The notes below the pieces were generated by a model. That model saw only the letters and a list, made by a program, of their open reading frames with translations, was not told where the DNA came from and ran no database searches. The position numbers and the translations under genes are program-made. From contig NZ_CP014606.1 of assembly GCF_001584725.1 (NCBI RefSeq), positions 930,001-994,000 of the forward strand: 64,000 nt of DNA. The letters run 5' to 3'. Of this stretch, positions 45,059 to 54,739 are shown piece after piece; position 1 is the stretch's first letter, and each line of letters begins with the position of its first letter. This stretch comes from an endosymbiont 'TC1' of Trimyema compressum. Its GTDB lineage: Bacteria > Bacillota > TC1.

Positions 45059-46597
45059 CTATTCCTTTTTTAAGTAATATCCTATAAATAAGTATCCTGC
45101 TATCATTACTATCAAACCATATATTACTGTTAATCCCCCAGTTTGTGAAAGCTTTTTCACTGAATCATCAGTAACTGATTTTTCCTCAAAAATATTACGT
45201 TCACCACCTTGACTACTTTCGTTACTTTCGTTACTACCTTCACTGCTATTTTTCTCCCATTGAGCATATAAAATAATATCATTACTAGGCATTGTTGAGT
45301 TTTCAAAATCCCACATTGCATCACTTCCATATTTTTGTGTATTCCAACCAACAAATGTATAACCTAGTCTAGTTGGTAACATCGGCTCTATAATTTTATC
45401 TCCTTAGTATAGGGATTGAGATAGAGGCTATGTTCCTGTATTATCATTTAAATCAAATGATACCTTATAATAGGTCACCTCAAAATTCAATTCTAGCTTT
45501 TCAGCCGTAATAGCATTGTCACTTGCATTTGAAAAAAGCCCCTCCCCTGTTGCTCTAATTTGAACAAAAACCTTTCCATTTTTATTACAACGCCATTACG
45601 AATATAATCATTAATACTAACTGCATTCTGTGAATCATCCATGTGGTTTGTTAAAATGAAATTATGTGCTGAAGATAGTGAATGGACACCACTTTTTTCA
45701 AAATTGACATATGATCAATAGAATCAAGATCTGTCTCTTTTAAAATTAACATTGGCTCTGGAATATTCTCAATCGATAAATTTTCTTGCTTATGCCCCTC
45801 AAAACTAAAATTTGTAAACCCTAAATTATTCAATGTATCTGCGTATCCCGTAGGAAGCATGTTACTAATTGCCACTAACAACTCCAAATTTGTTAGGTTT
45901 TTAAAACTAGTTGGCAAACTTGTTAATTGATTCCAACCAATATGAAGGTGTTTCAATTTATTTAATTGTCCAAAGCTTTCAGGCAAACTTGTTAATCTAT
46001 TTGCTTGGATTTGCAAGTCAATTAGATTTATCAACTGACTAAATTCATCTGGCAAAAAAGTCAATAAATTATTGCTCAAAGTAAGCCAATTTAAATTGTT
46101 CAATTGTAATAAACCTGTTGGTATTGTTTTAAATTGATTGTTTGCTAAATTTAAAGTTGATAATTTACTCCAATTCATTATACTGTTTGGTAAATCATCA
46201 AGCTTATTAGTATCTAAAGAACAAAAAGTTAAGTTACTTAAATTTCCAATACTATCTGGCAAGCTAGTAATGTTATTACTATTTAAGGCCAGTGATTTCA
46301 ACATGCTTAAATCACCAATATTACTTGGTAATTCAGCTATTTCATTATAGCCTAATCTTAGATTTTCAAGCTTATCAAAAATCTCTATCGACTTAAGTCC
46401 AACGTTGAAGCGTTCAATACAGTTGCATCCATTTCATCTGTTACTAATTTCCCAAAATAATTTGCAATAACCTGAGCAGTATGCTCATTTGAGAATTGCT
46501 CAGCAAATGTTGGATTTGCTGCCTCTATTGGTTTTGAGGATAAGCCGCAAACTGCCAATACACTAATAAACACTAACCCAATAATTTTTTTCTTCAA
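45059..46597 (-). pseudogene. Sortase-anchored leucine-rich-repeat surface protein (internalin-like), broken
   Basis: Domain order is complete. There is a signal peptide (KKKIIGLVFISVLAVCGLSSKPIEA) and about ten bacterial LRRs of the LxxLxLxxNxLxxLPxx type (45651-46380). An internalin-like linker follows, then a Flg_new repeat (LPTRLGYTFVGWNTQ, LYAQWEK), a Ser/Asn-rich wall spacer and the sorting signal LSQTGG followed by a membrane helix and KKE. LSQTG is a variant of LPxTG. Frame breaks lie near 46385, 45700, 45570 and 45440, with in-frame stops between 45400 and 45440. The start is the TTG at 46595-46597, seven bases after AAAGGAGG. It cannot be made as one secreted protein. Confidence 0.87.
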
Positions 46598-46780
46598 TTT
46601 AATGCCTCCTTTTTTTGACATATATTTATTGTAACATATTGCTTATATTTTTGCAAAAACAATAAATTTGTATTCATTATTTATTTATATTAAATCACAT
46701 ATACATCAAACTAATATCTATCAAATTTATTATCTTCAATACAGCTTTTCAACTAAACTCATATTAAATCGTCTTTTAAA

Positions 46781-47168
46781 ATGAATAAAAAATATAATTT
46801 TTTTACTATCAAAACCAGAAATCTAATAATTAATACTTTGTTAATATTACTGTTACTTAATCCCTATAAAACTATTACTGTTACAGAAGTCTTTACTTTT
46901 GCTAAAATTAAGAAACAGAGTTTTTATAATAATTTTAAATCTAAAGATGATGTTTTAAATAATTATATAGATTTTTTAAAATGAATATATAAAAATATTC
47001 CATGAAGAAAAAAACAACAACTTTCTACGCATTAAAATATATTTCCAATTTTGGCAAGAACAATATAAATTTTTACAAATACTTATTAGAGATAAATTAT
47101 TTGATCAGTTTTTAAACAATATAATAGTTTTTCCGTTACTGTATTATTTCAACTTCTCATTCAAATAA
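46781..47168 (+). pseudogene. TetR-family regulator, frameshifted and truncated
   Basis: The N-terminal helix-turn-helix reads LLNPYKTITVTEVFTFAKIKKQSFYNNFKSKDDVL, in which TVTEV...FYNNFKSKDDV is the TetR signature. After IDFLK (46984) a one-base slip leads to EYIKIFHEEKNNNF and FWQEQYKFLQILIRDKLFDQFL. The frame ends at 47166-47168, overlapping the 3' end of the opposing MBL gene. The ligand domain is about 50 residues short of usual, so the 3' end seems deleted. Confidence 0.8.
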
Positions 47169-47595
47169 AAGTAGCATTGAAATGAACTTCTATAATATCA
47201 CAATCTTCATATTCCTTCGCTAAACACTGGTCATCGCTTTTTAGAAAATGACTACTATAGGACTCTTCCTTTAATCTGTTCTTTTCCCTTCTCAAAAACC
47301 CATTGGTCCTTTTATGGGCAATAGAGACTCCATGAATCTGATGCATACCAAATGTATGATCCCAATGCCAATGGGTAATGGCAGTATAATCAGGTTTAAG
47401 GAATTGTTCCACTTCTAAAGAAGCATAGAAATCTTCAACATGACTAGCAGAATTGCCCGCATCAATAGCAAGTATATATTTTTCTCCTTTTCTTTTATAA
47501 TAAGCTAGCATAGGCCTATCAGTAGTAGTCTCATGTAGATAATAAAATAGCCTATCACTAAATTTTTTAAGAGCCAATTTAAATACACCTTTCAA
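47161..47595 (-). pseudogene. Metallo-beta-lactamase-fold hydrolase, C-terminally truncated
   Basis: 144 residues with ILAIDAGNSASHV and the metal motif THWHWDHTFGMHQIHG (HxHxDH). The later ligands of the fold (the downstream His, Asp and final His) are missing: the frame ends IIEVHFNATFI about 70-100 residues early. The stop at 47161 sits exactly where the plus-strand tetR relic also ends, so one deletion probably removed both 3' ends. The first residues look normal, with an AAAGGTG-type site upstream. Substrate unknown; activity unlikely. Confidence 0.75.
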
Positions 47596-47646
47596 GAAAT
47601 TAAATAGAGCGCCAATTTCCTGACACTCTATTTTAGTATTAATAAA

Positions 47647-48140
47647 TTAATCTCCTAAATCATCATTATCGCCATCAATTAAAGTAGAACCAGTTTCTTT
47701 ATAAACAGTCCATTTAGCAATAGCATTTGCCCTGTCTCCAATTCTCTCAAAATATTTACTAATAAATACATAGTCTAAATATTCTTTAATATCGTCAGGA
47801 TTAGAACTCATTTCATTTTTTAACCATCTAACCACACTTTTATAGCTATTATCAAGAATATCGTCCTCTAAATAGACTGCTTTTGCGTCCTCAATATTGC
47901 CATCACTGTAGCTACGCATTACTTTCTTTACAATATCAATTGTTAAATCAAAGAGTTCAATCAAACTTTTTCCTTTTGATCAATTAACTCGTCTCGTTTA
48001 ATAGTCTTTTTAGCAAGAGCTACATTTATATTTTCTAATGCATCTTTAGACTCCTCAAGAACCTGAATAGTTAAAGCCCCTAGCTCAACTACATCATAAT
48101 TTAACTCACTTAAAACTTGATCAAATGACTTCCTACTCAT
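47647..48140 (-). pseudogene. phoU: Phosphate signalling protein PhoU with internal deletion
   Basis: PhoU links the Pst transporter to the PhoR kinase. The N-terminal part MSRKSFDQVLSELNYDVVELGAL...DQKEK (47975-48140) is joined to IELFDLTIDIVKKVMRSYSDGN and later VFISKYFERIGDRANAIAKW. Normal PhoU has two such three-helix bundles; here the end of the first bundle, including its ERIGD-type metal motif, is missing (about 50-60 residues) and the join is out of frame near 47965. The start has a G10 tract as part of its ribosome site. Downstream it ends before the MBL relic. Confidence 0.87.
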
Positions 48141-48148
48141 TAATTTCT

Positions 48149-48158
48149 CCCCCCCCCC
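48149..48158. repeat. Homopolymer tract of ten G (minus strand) at the phoR/phoU junction
   Basis: C10 on the plus strand, G10 on the coding strand, followed by AGAAATTA and the phoU ATG, so it forms the Shine-Dalgarno region. It also lies in the last codons of phoR. No other G or C run of this length was seen in the window. Confidence 0.95.
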
Positions 48159-48175
48159 TTCATTGACTGGTAATG

Positions 48176-49853
48176 TTATTTTAATTGTAAAAGTACCCTT
48201 ACCCAGAGTGCGCTACTTACTTCAATACGTCCATTATAAAGCTCTACAATATGCTTTACAATGGATAATCCAAGTCCAGTACTGTTAGGATTTTTGCTTC
48301 TGCTTTTATCTACTTTATAGAAACGTTCAAAAACTCTTTCTTGGTCTTCCTCTGAAATACCAATTCCAGTATCTTTTACTTCAATAATAAGGTTACTCTT
48401 TTCAATATAGACATTACCAATAACAGACCCACCTTCTTCATTGTATTCAATGCTATTGGTAAATAAATTTAAAAGAAGTTGTTTCAGCCAATAGGGATGT
48501 CCAAAAAATATTGTATTTTCTTTAACAGAAACTTTTAAAGTTACTTTTTTTCTACAGCAGAAGACTTGAGAAGTGACACTAACTCAGCTACTACAACTTC
48601 TAAAATAATTGGTTCTTTAACTTGATCTTCTTTTCTTTCCTCAATATCTGAAAGATTTAAGACATCGCTAATTAAATTTTCTAGGCGAACACTTTCCACT
48701 TCAATTATATCCAAAAAACGCTGAGCAACTTCTGGGTTTGAAATTGCACCATTCTTCAAAGTTTCTATAAATCCTCTTATTGATGTCAATGGGGTTTTCA
48801 ATTCATGGCTTACATTTGCTACAAACTCTTTTCTAATATTCTCTAAAGCTCTAATTTCTGTTACATCATAAAAGAAAATAATAGTACCAATGACTTTCTT
48901 ATTTTGATTCTTAATAGGATAAAAGTTAATTTTATAAGATAAATTGTTTAAAGTTAATTCTTTAGTGCGACTCTTTGCATTAAGCCTATTCAAACTATTT
49001 AGTAGTTCCATATTATGGGTAATCACAAGAAAGTCTTCTAATGGCTCTATTTCACCTTCAATAGAAAATATTTTACGGGCTTCTTTATTAATTAAAGTAA
49101 CCTTGTTATTTCTATTAACAGCAATAAAACCGTTTTCCATAGCATCAATTGTATTTTTTAAATAACTGTTTTTTCTTCCTCTAAGGAAGCACTCCTCTTT
49201 AAAGCTTTTGTGTCTTATCTTTAAACAAAATTGCTAATGCCCTATATTCTTTAGGCAGTTTAGATACGACTAAATCTCCCACCTTATCCCCTTTATCAAC
49301 ACCTTCAATATAGCCTATTAAGCGTTTTATTGGTTTCATATTCATTTTATAAAAAAAGTTAAAGGTATTGTAATTAAAAGAGTAACAGCTAAAGCAATCC
49401 CAGTATAAATACCAATTTTAAAAAAATGGAACTTAAACTATCAATAGGAGTAGCAAAACGAATAATATAGTCACCATTTTTCTGCTGCATATAAATAATA
49501 AGTTGCATTGCTATCACTATAACGAATACTTGAACCACTGCCTGAATTTAAAGCAGATAATACTTCAGGTCTATCTTTATGGCTAAAAAGTATATCCTTA
49601 ACACTAGAATCGTAGAGGACTCTGCCATTTAAATCCATTAATGTTAAACGGCCTAAAGCACTATAGCGTACCCCTAATTCTGAATAGGAATCTCGATTAA
49701 CTAAATCAGCTCCTACTAGTTCAGTAGCAGTAAATAGTTCTTTTTCTCTTTCTTGAACATATATTTTAGTTGCAACAAAACCCATTAAGCCTACACACAC
49801 TAAAATAATTGAAAAGCTTAATATAAAAAAACTTAAAAAATCTTCCTTTTCAT
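48176..49853 (-). pseudogene. phoR: Phosphate-regulon sensor kinase PhoR, broken
   Basis: The expected order is visible: an N-terminal membrane helix and sensor (VGLMGFVATKIYVQERE, then SGSGSSIRYSDSNATYYLY), a second helix, HAMP-like remains (KRLIGYIEGVDKGDKV) and a PAS domain (MENGFIAVNRNNKVTLINKEA). The histidine box FVANVSHELKTPLTSI near 48785 follows. The HATPase has NLFTNSIEYNEEG, VKDTGIGISEEDQERVFERFY and TGLGLSIVKHIVE. Frames change near 49845, 49465, 49400, 49190, 48548 and 48205. A GKGTFTIKI end is one frame off and leads into the G10 tract. No functional kinase is possible. Confidence 0.92.
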
Positions 49854-49862
49854 TACATTCTC

Positions 49863-50554
49863 CTACCCATTATTAAATCTATAGCCAACGCCTCTAATCG
49901 TTACGATATATGCTTCAGCTTCATCACTTAATATTTTTCTTAAATTATGAATATGAACATCAACTGTTCTGCCATCTCCATAATAATCATATCCCCAAAC
50001 TTCATTAAGAAGGCTTTCCCTAGAGTAAACTTTGCCATTTCCTAAAGCTAGAAGTTTAAGGAGTTCATATTCTTTCAATGTTAATTTCAAAATCTTCCCA
50101 TCTTTTTTAATCGCTCTCTTATTCATATCAAATATAAGATTCTTAATCTAGAATAAGCTACTCTTAGGCACCTCTGTTTTAGGTGCAAATTGTCTTAAAA
50201 GTGCTCTTACTCGAGCAATCAGCTCATTAATTGAAAAAGGCTTTTTTAGATAATCATTAGCTCCTGATTCTAAGCCTACAATTGTATCAAACTCTGTAGT
50301 TTTTGCAGTAATCATTATTATAGGAATATGCTTTGTTTCTTCATCATCCCTAATAATTTTACATAGTTCTAAACCACTATAATCCCCTAACATAATATCT
50401 AAACAAAATATATGGGTTTCCTAATTTTTAAAGCATCTAAAAATGTTTTGCCATTTTCAAATGCCATAACTTCATAGCCATTAGCTTCCAAATTATAAGT
50501 CAACAGTTCCCTTATGTTCTTTTCATCATCGACAACATAAATTAATTGTTTCAC
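49863..50554 (-). pseudogene. phoB: Response regulator PhoB/PhoP, broken
   Basis: The GTG at 50552-50554 starts [21 protein letters not shown], the acidic pocket of a receiver domain. After RKP the frame slips near 50405 so that the phosphoacceptor region continues as DIMLGDYSGLELC in another frame. PIIMITAKTTEFD and YLKKPFSINELIARV follow. A second slip near 50140 separates the winged-helix domain (LTLKEYELLKLLALGNGKVYSRE, GYDYYGDGRTVDVHIHNLRKIL, TIRGVGYRF), which ends cleanly. The kinase gene follows ten bases later. Two slips abolish the protein. Confidence 0.92.
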
Positions 50555-50567
50555 TTTGTTTTCCCTT

Positions 50568-51324
50568 CTATCCAAAACGACCTGTAATATATTCCTCAGT
50601 TTTCTGCTCCTTAGGTTGCTTGAAAATAATTTCTGTTGATTATATTCTACTACTTCTCCTTGTAAAAAGAAAGCCGTTCTATCGGAGACTCGAGCCGCTT
50701 GTTGCATATTGTGGGTCACTATAATAATAGTATAGTTCTTCTTTAATTCCATAATCAAATCTTCAATTTTAAGAGTAGAAATAGGATCTAAAGTACTAGT
50801 TGGCTCATCCATTAAAAGGACCTCTGGATCAACAGCTATTGCTCTAGCCATACATAAGCGCTGCTGTTGCCCTCCTGATAAAAACAAAGCGCTTTTCTTT
50901 AAACGATCCTTTGTTTCTTTCCAAATAAAAGCTTTTTTCAATGAGCTTTCCACAATACTGTTTAGCTCACTTTTCTTTTTAATACCATGGATTCTAGGTC
51001 CATATGCAACATTGTCATAAATAGACATTTTAAAAGGATTTGGTTTTTGAAAGACCATCCCTATTTTTTCTCAATTCAACAACATTAATTTTATCACTAT
51101 AAATATTTACGCCATCAAAAAAACTTCACCTTCTATACGGCAACTATCTACCAAATCATTCATACGATCCAGTGTTTTTAAAAAAGTGGATTTACCACAT
51201 CCTGAAGGACCAATTAGAGCCATGATTTCATTTTTTTAACACCTAAATTAATATCTTTTAGGGCATGGACATCGCCATAGTATAAATTTAAGTTTTTTGT
51301 TTCTATTACACTGTTATTATACAT
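50568..51324 (-). pseudogene. pstB: Phosphate ABC transporter ATPase PstB, broken
   Basis: It starts MYNNSVIETKNLNLYYGDVHALKDINL, overlapping the pstA stop. The frame slips near 51232 before [26 protein letters not shown] (Walker A), again near 51125 and 51063. It then reads cleanly through [21 protein letters not shown], the signature [34 protein letters not shown] and [10 protein letters not shown] last slip near 50625 precedes the family's end [10 protein letters not shown]. In the current frame the C-terminus runs directly into phoB sequence, giving a spurious fusion frame to 50399. Confidence 0.93.
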
Positions 51325-52118
51325 TAGTCTTTTTCTCCTTAAAAATTAGTTGCGTTGCCAGTACCAGTATTAAAACAATTATAATTAAAACTGTAGCAGT
51401 ACCAAAGGCATCTTGAAAAGCATTTTCACCAACTGCTTCTTTAGCTAGCAAATATAAATGAACAGATAAGGTTCTTCCTGAATCAAGGAAACCACCTGGC
51501 ATTCTATCTACAGTTCCTGCTGTTAAAAACACTGCAGCTGTTTCACCAACAATTCTGCCAATTGCCAAAATAGCAGCTGTAATAATGCCTTTCATAGTTG
51601 TCGGAATTACAATACGTCCTATTGTTGAAACTTTAGTAGCACCTAAAGCATAAGAACCTTCTCTAAAACTAATGGGTACTGAACATAAAGACTCCTGAGT
51701 AACCCTAACAATAACAGGTAAAATCATAATAGCTAATGTTAAACTACCAGATAACAATGACCATTTAAAGTTTAAGTTTGTTACAAAAAACTAATCCAAA
51801 CAAACCACATAAAATAGAAGGTATACCTGCCAGGCTATCAATAGCAAAATTAATAAATGCCACTACTTTTTTCTTTTTAGCATATTCTGTTAGATAAATA
51901 GCAGTACATAATCCAATAGGTACAGCAATTAAAACTGAAAGAAAAATAATCATGAGAGTACTTACAATACTCGGCGTTAAGTCAGCAAAAAATTTAAAAT
52001 TCAAAGCACCAAAACCATTCCACAGAATATAGCCAATTATGAGAAGAAGTGCCCCAGCAGTTACAAAGACGGAAAAATAAATAAGTAATTTCAAAATGGT
52101 ATCTTTTACTTTACCCAT
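51317..52118 (-). pseudogene. pstA: Phosphate ABC transporter permease PstA, frameshifted
   Basis: An integral membrane subunit with about six helices. The N-terminal part (51765-52118) has LLIYFSVFVTAGALLLIIGYILWNG and AGIPSILCGLFGLVF. A single slip near 51778 separates it from LLSGSLTLAIMILPVIVRVTQESL, SYALGATKVSTIGRIVIPTTMKGI and GRIVGETAAVFLTAG, the EAA-type coupling loop that contacts PstB. The gene overlaps pstC upstream by eight bases and pstB downstream. One lesion only, so this subunit is the least damaged of the operon. Confidence 0.92.
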
Positions 52119-52980
52119 TTTTCTTATCTACTCTCATTTTAAATACTTGAAACAATAAGTTTAAAACAAAAATAAATATAAAGAGAATAACTCCAGTGCC
52201 GAATAAAGCGTCTTGATGTAGACCAGTGGCATAGGACATTTCAAGAGCACTATTAGCAGCTAAAGTTCTCACTGGTGATAAGATAGAATCTGGAAGCTTT
52301 GCTGCATTTCCTGAAACTAGGATAACTGCCATAGCTTCTCCTAATGCTCTACCCAACCCCCAAAATCACAGCAGATAATATACCTGAAGATGCAGCTGGA
52401 ACTAGTACTTTAAAGATAGTTGTAATTTCAGTTGCTCCTAAAGCCAAAGAAGCCTCTTTAAAGTTGCCTTCAACTTCTCTTAGGGATGTTTCTATAATGC
52501 TGATTACAGTAGGTAAAATCATAATAGATAAAACAATAATAACAGCTAGGAGGCTATTCCCTCCTGTACCAGCACCAATTGTATTATCAATTAGAGGAAT
52601 TAAAATCATCAAACCAAAAAAGCCAAAAATAATAGATGGAATACTGGCTAAAACATCAACAGCAATCCTTAAAATACGACCTAACTTTGGCGGTGCGATA
52701 TAAACCATATATACTGCAGTTAAAACACCAATAGGTCCACCAATCAGGGCTGCCCTTAATGTGTAGAAAGCAAAATTGATACAATCATAGGCAAGATACC
52801 AAATAAGCCACCTGTTGGCTTCCAATCAGTACCAAAAACAAAATTGCCAAAACCAATTTCAAAAATTGCCGGTGTTCCTCTAAAAAATATGAAAAACATA
52901 ATCAGAAACAAAGACAAAATGCAAATTGCTGCCGCTAGAATAAATAGTTTTTCAATAATTTTATGACTTACTTTATTCAT
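52111..52980 (-). pseudogene. pstC: Phosphate ABC transporter permease PstC, frameshifted
   Basis: The first piece (52756-52980) has IIEKLFILAAAICILSLFLIMFFIFF and GTDWKPTGGLFGILPMIV. After a slip near 52785 the middle piece has LRAALIGGPIGVLTAVYMVY, SIPSIIFGFFGLMILIP, MILPTVISIIETSL and ASLALGATEITTIFKVLVPAASSG. A second slip near 52356 precedes GRALGEAMAVILVSGNA (the EAM coupling loop), and the C-terminus is clean. It lies 13 bases after the truncated pstS. Two slips disable it. Confidence 0.92.
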
Positions 52981-52993
52981 AAATCCTCCTAAT

Positions 52994-53451
52994 TCAACTG
53001 ATTACAACAATAGGTTTATTATTGCCACCTACTTAAGACCAATTAGTAATTGCGCCTGAAAAAATTCCCTTTATCTGTTCCTTTGTTAAATTATTAACTA
53101 GGTTCTTTTCTTTAATGACCAGGGCAATGCCATCTAAAGCAATAATTGTTTCAGTTAAATCTTCTCCTTCACCTTCTTTTAGATAACGTGAAGACATACT
53201 AATATCCACAGTGCCATCTTCAGCTGCCTTAATCCCAGCTGAGGAACCTACACTTTGAATATCAATTTTACGCCCTTGATTTTCTGCCTCAAATGAAGCA
53301 CTTTCTTTTTCATAAAGGTGCTATAGAAGTCGAACCTACTAAAGATATTTTTAACCCTGTGCTTGCGCCTCCGCTACTGCTACAACCTACAACCTACAAC
53401 TAAAAACACTGAACTCACTATTAATACTAAACCTAAAAATATTTTTTTCAT
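52994..53451 (-). pseudogene. pstS: Phosphate-binding lipoprotein PstS, truncated and broken
   Basis: It begins MKKIFLGLVLIVSSVFLVVGC, a lipoprotein signal. At the lipobox a 7-base unit (GGTTGTA) is repeated, which shifts the frame before SSSGGASTGLKI. GSTSIAPL, a slip, then GRKIDIQSVGSSAGIKAAEDGTVDISMSSRYLKEGE follow. GIALVIKEKNLVNNLTKEQIKGIFSGAITNWS comes next, with TAA in place of Glu. The gene stops at PIVVIS where relatives continue REEGSGTR, so the second half (about 130 residues) is deleted. First gene of the pst operon; all seven genes of the locus are dead. Confidence 0.92.
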
Positions 53452-53647
53452 AATAGTTCCTCCTTATCAATCTTTTTATAATCATTATATGACCTTAATT
53501 TTATAGCTTGATTATGGGCGTATTAATTATTTATTAAACAAATAAGAATTTTGTTAAGGAACGTTAAATGTATAAATCTAAATAAATGTATCGTTAGCTT
53601 AGATTATTCATTTTAACTTTTTATTAGCCTAGGAGGTTAAATGGAAA

Positions 53648-54279
53648 ATGAATAGTAAATTAAAACTATCAACAGCTGAAAAAATATTAGATGAATCCCT
53701 AACTCTTTTCTCAATCCATTGATACCAGGGAGTCTCCGTAGAAACAATTGCTCAAAGAGTAGGCATCAAAGCAAGTTCAATCTATAAACATTTTAGAAGC
53801 AAACAAGCTATTTTAGAAGGTATTATTACAATGATGGATAAAAGTTATAAAGATAAGGAAATTAGGTTTAATATTCCTCAAAACAATAAAAAGCAATTGA
53901 CTTCTACAAAGGTGTTACACCTGAAGAATTATTTAAGATTAGCGAAGGCCTATTTGAATATTTTTTAGACAATGAAAAAGAAAAGAAATTTCGACATTTA
54001 TTAACAATTGAGCAATTCCAAAATAAGGAAGCAGCTAATTTATTGTTTAAACGTTATTATTTAGAACCAATTAAATACCAAACAATTATTTTTAAAGAAC
54101 TGGTTAAAAATAAAATTATTCATCAGAGTAACCCTAGTATAGTAGCCCTCCAATTTTTCTCACCAATATATATGCTCATAATAAACTGTGAAAAGGGTTT
54201 TCTTTTAAAAAGCGAAGCACAAGAAAATTTAAAAAATCATATTGAGCAGTTTATTCAATTATATTATCAATTAAATTAG
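53648..54279 (+). pseudogene. TetR-family regulator, nonsense plus frameshift
   Basis: Behind TAGGAGG the ATG starts MNSKLKLSTAEKILDESLTLFS. A TGA near 53723 takes the place of Gly in the expected HGYQGVSV. The HTH then reads VETIAQRVGIKASSIYKHFRSKQAIL. A slip near 53900 precedes YKGVTPEELFKISEGLFEYFLDN and the C-terminal ligand domain, which is open to the TAA at 54277-54279. It is a typical TetR length (about 200). It precedes a small membrane-protein gene on the same strand, presumably its regulated partner. Confidence 0.87.
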
Positions 54280-54293
54280 AAAGAATTTAGATT

Positions 54294-54608
54294 ATGTTTA
54301 ATTCATATTTAGGAATCCATCTAAAAATAATATCAACACTTTTAATACTGGGATCCATTATTTATTTTATATACATTTTAAAAAATCTTAATATAGAAGT
54401 TCTTCGGGAACACACTTTTATTATTTTATTCTTCTTAGGTTTAGCGCTGTCTATAATTTCTGGAACTAGAGACGCCATTGGTACGCTTACTGGCTTTCCT
54501 ACCCAAGGCACTCTATTTCTAATCTTGTGCGGATTAGGTGCACTTGCATTCATTATTGGTCTCATAGCACTGATTTCCAAATTTTTCAATACGGATCTTA
54601 TCTTTTAA
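54294..54608 (+). CDS. Small membrane protein of unknown function
   Basis: 104 residues with three hydrophobic helices: LKIISTLLILGSIIYFIYIL, TFIILFFLGLALSIISG and LFLILCGLGALAFIIGLIALIS. A short loop GTRDAIGTLTGFPTQGT lies between the last two. It is 14 bases downstream of the dead tetR gene, so likely once in the same operon. The frame is intact. I do not recognise a family; no transporter motif is evident. The ribosome site (GAAAGAATTTAGATT) is weak. Confidence 0.6.
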   Translation: MFNSYLGIHLKIISTLLILGSIIYFIYILKNLNIEVLREHTFIILFFLGLALSIISGTRDAIGTLTGFPTQGTLFLILCGLGALAFIIGLIALISKFFNTDLIF

Positions 54609-54682
54609 TGTTTATAATTATTACTAAAATATTACTTGTTGAAGTAAGGCGAATTATACTGCTATTTAGTTCTTAAATAGCC

Positions 54683-54720
54683 AAAAAAGCCTAGCTGGGA
54701 TTTATCAAGCTAGGCTTTTT
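54683..54720. terminator. Bidirectional terminator between the membrane-protein gene and dapA
   Basis: AAAAAGCCTAGCT / AGCTAGGCTTTTT, a perfect 13-base stem with T5 on each strand, serves both converging genes. Confidence 0.9.
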
Positions 54721-54739
54721 GTATATATTAAAATCTAAA

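Noticed and set aside
50399-51058. Apparent PstB-receiver domain fusion protein
   Set aside because: The receiver part is the start of phoB (GTG at 50552-50554), reached only because a slip removed the pstB stop. The family end [10 protein letters not shown] is present in another frame.
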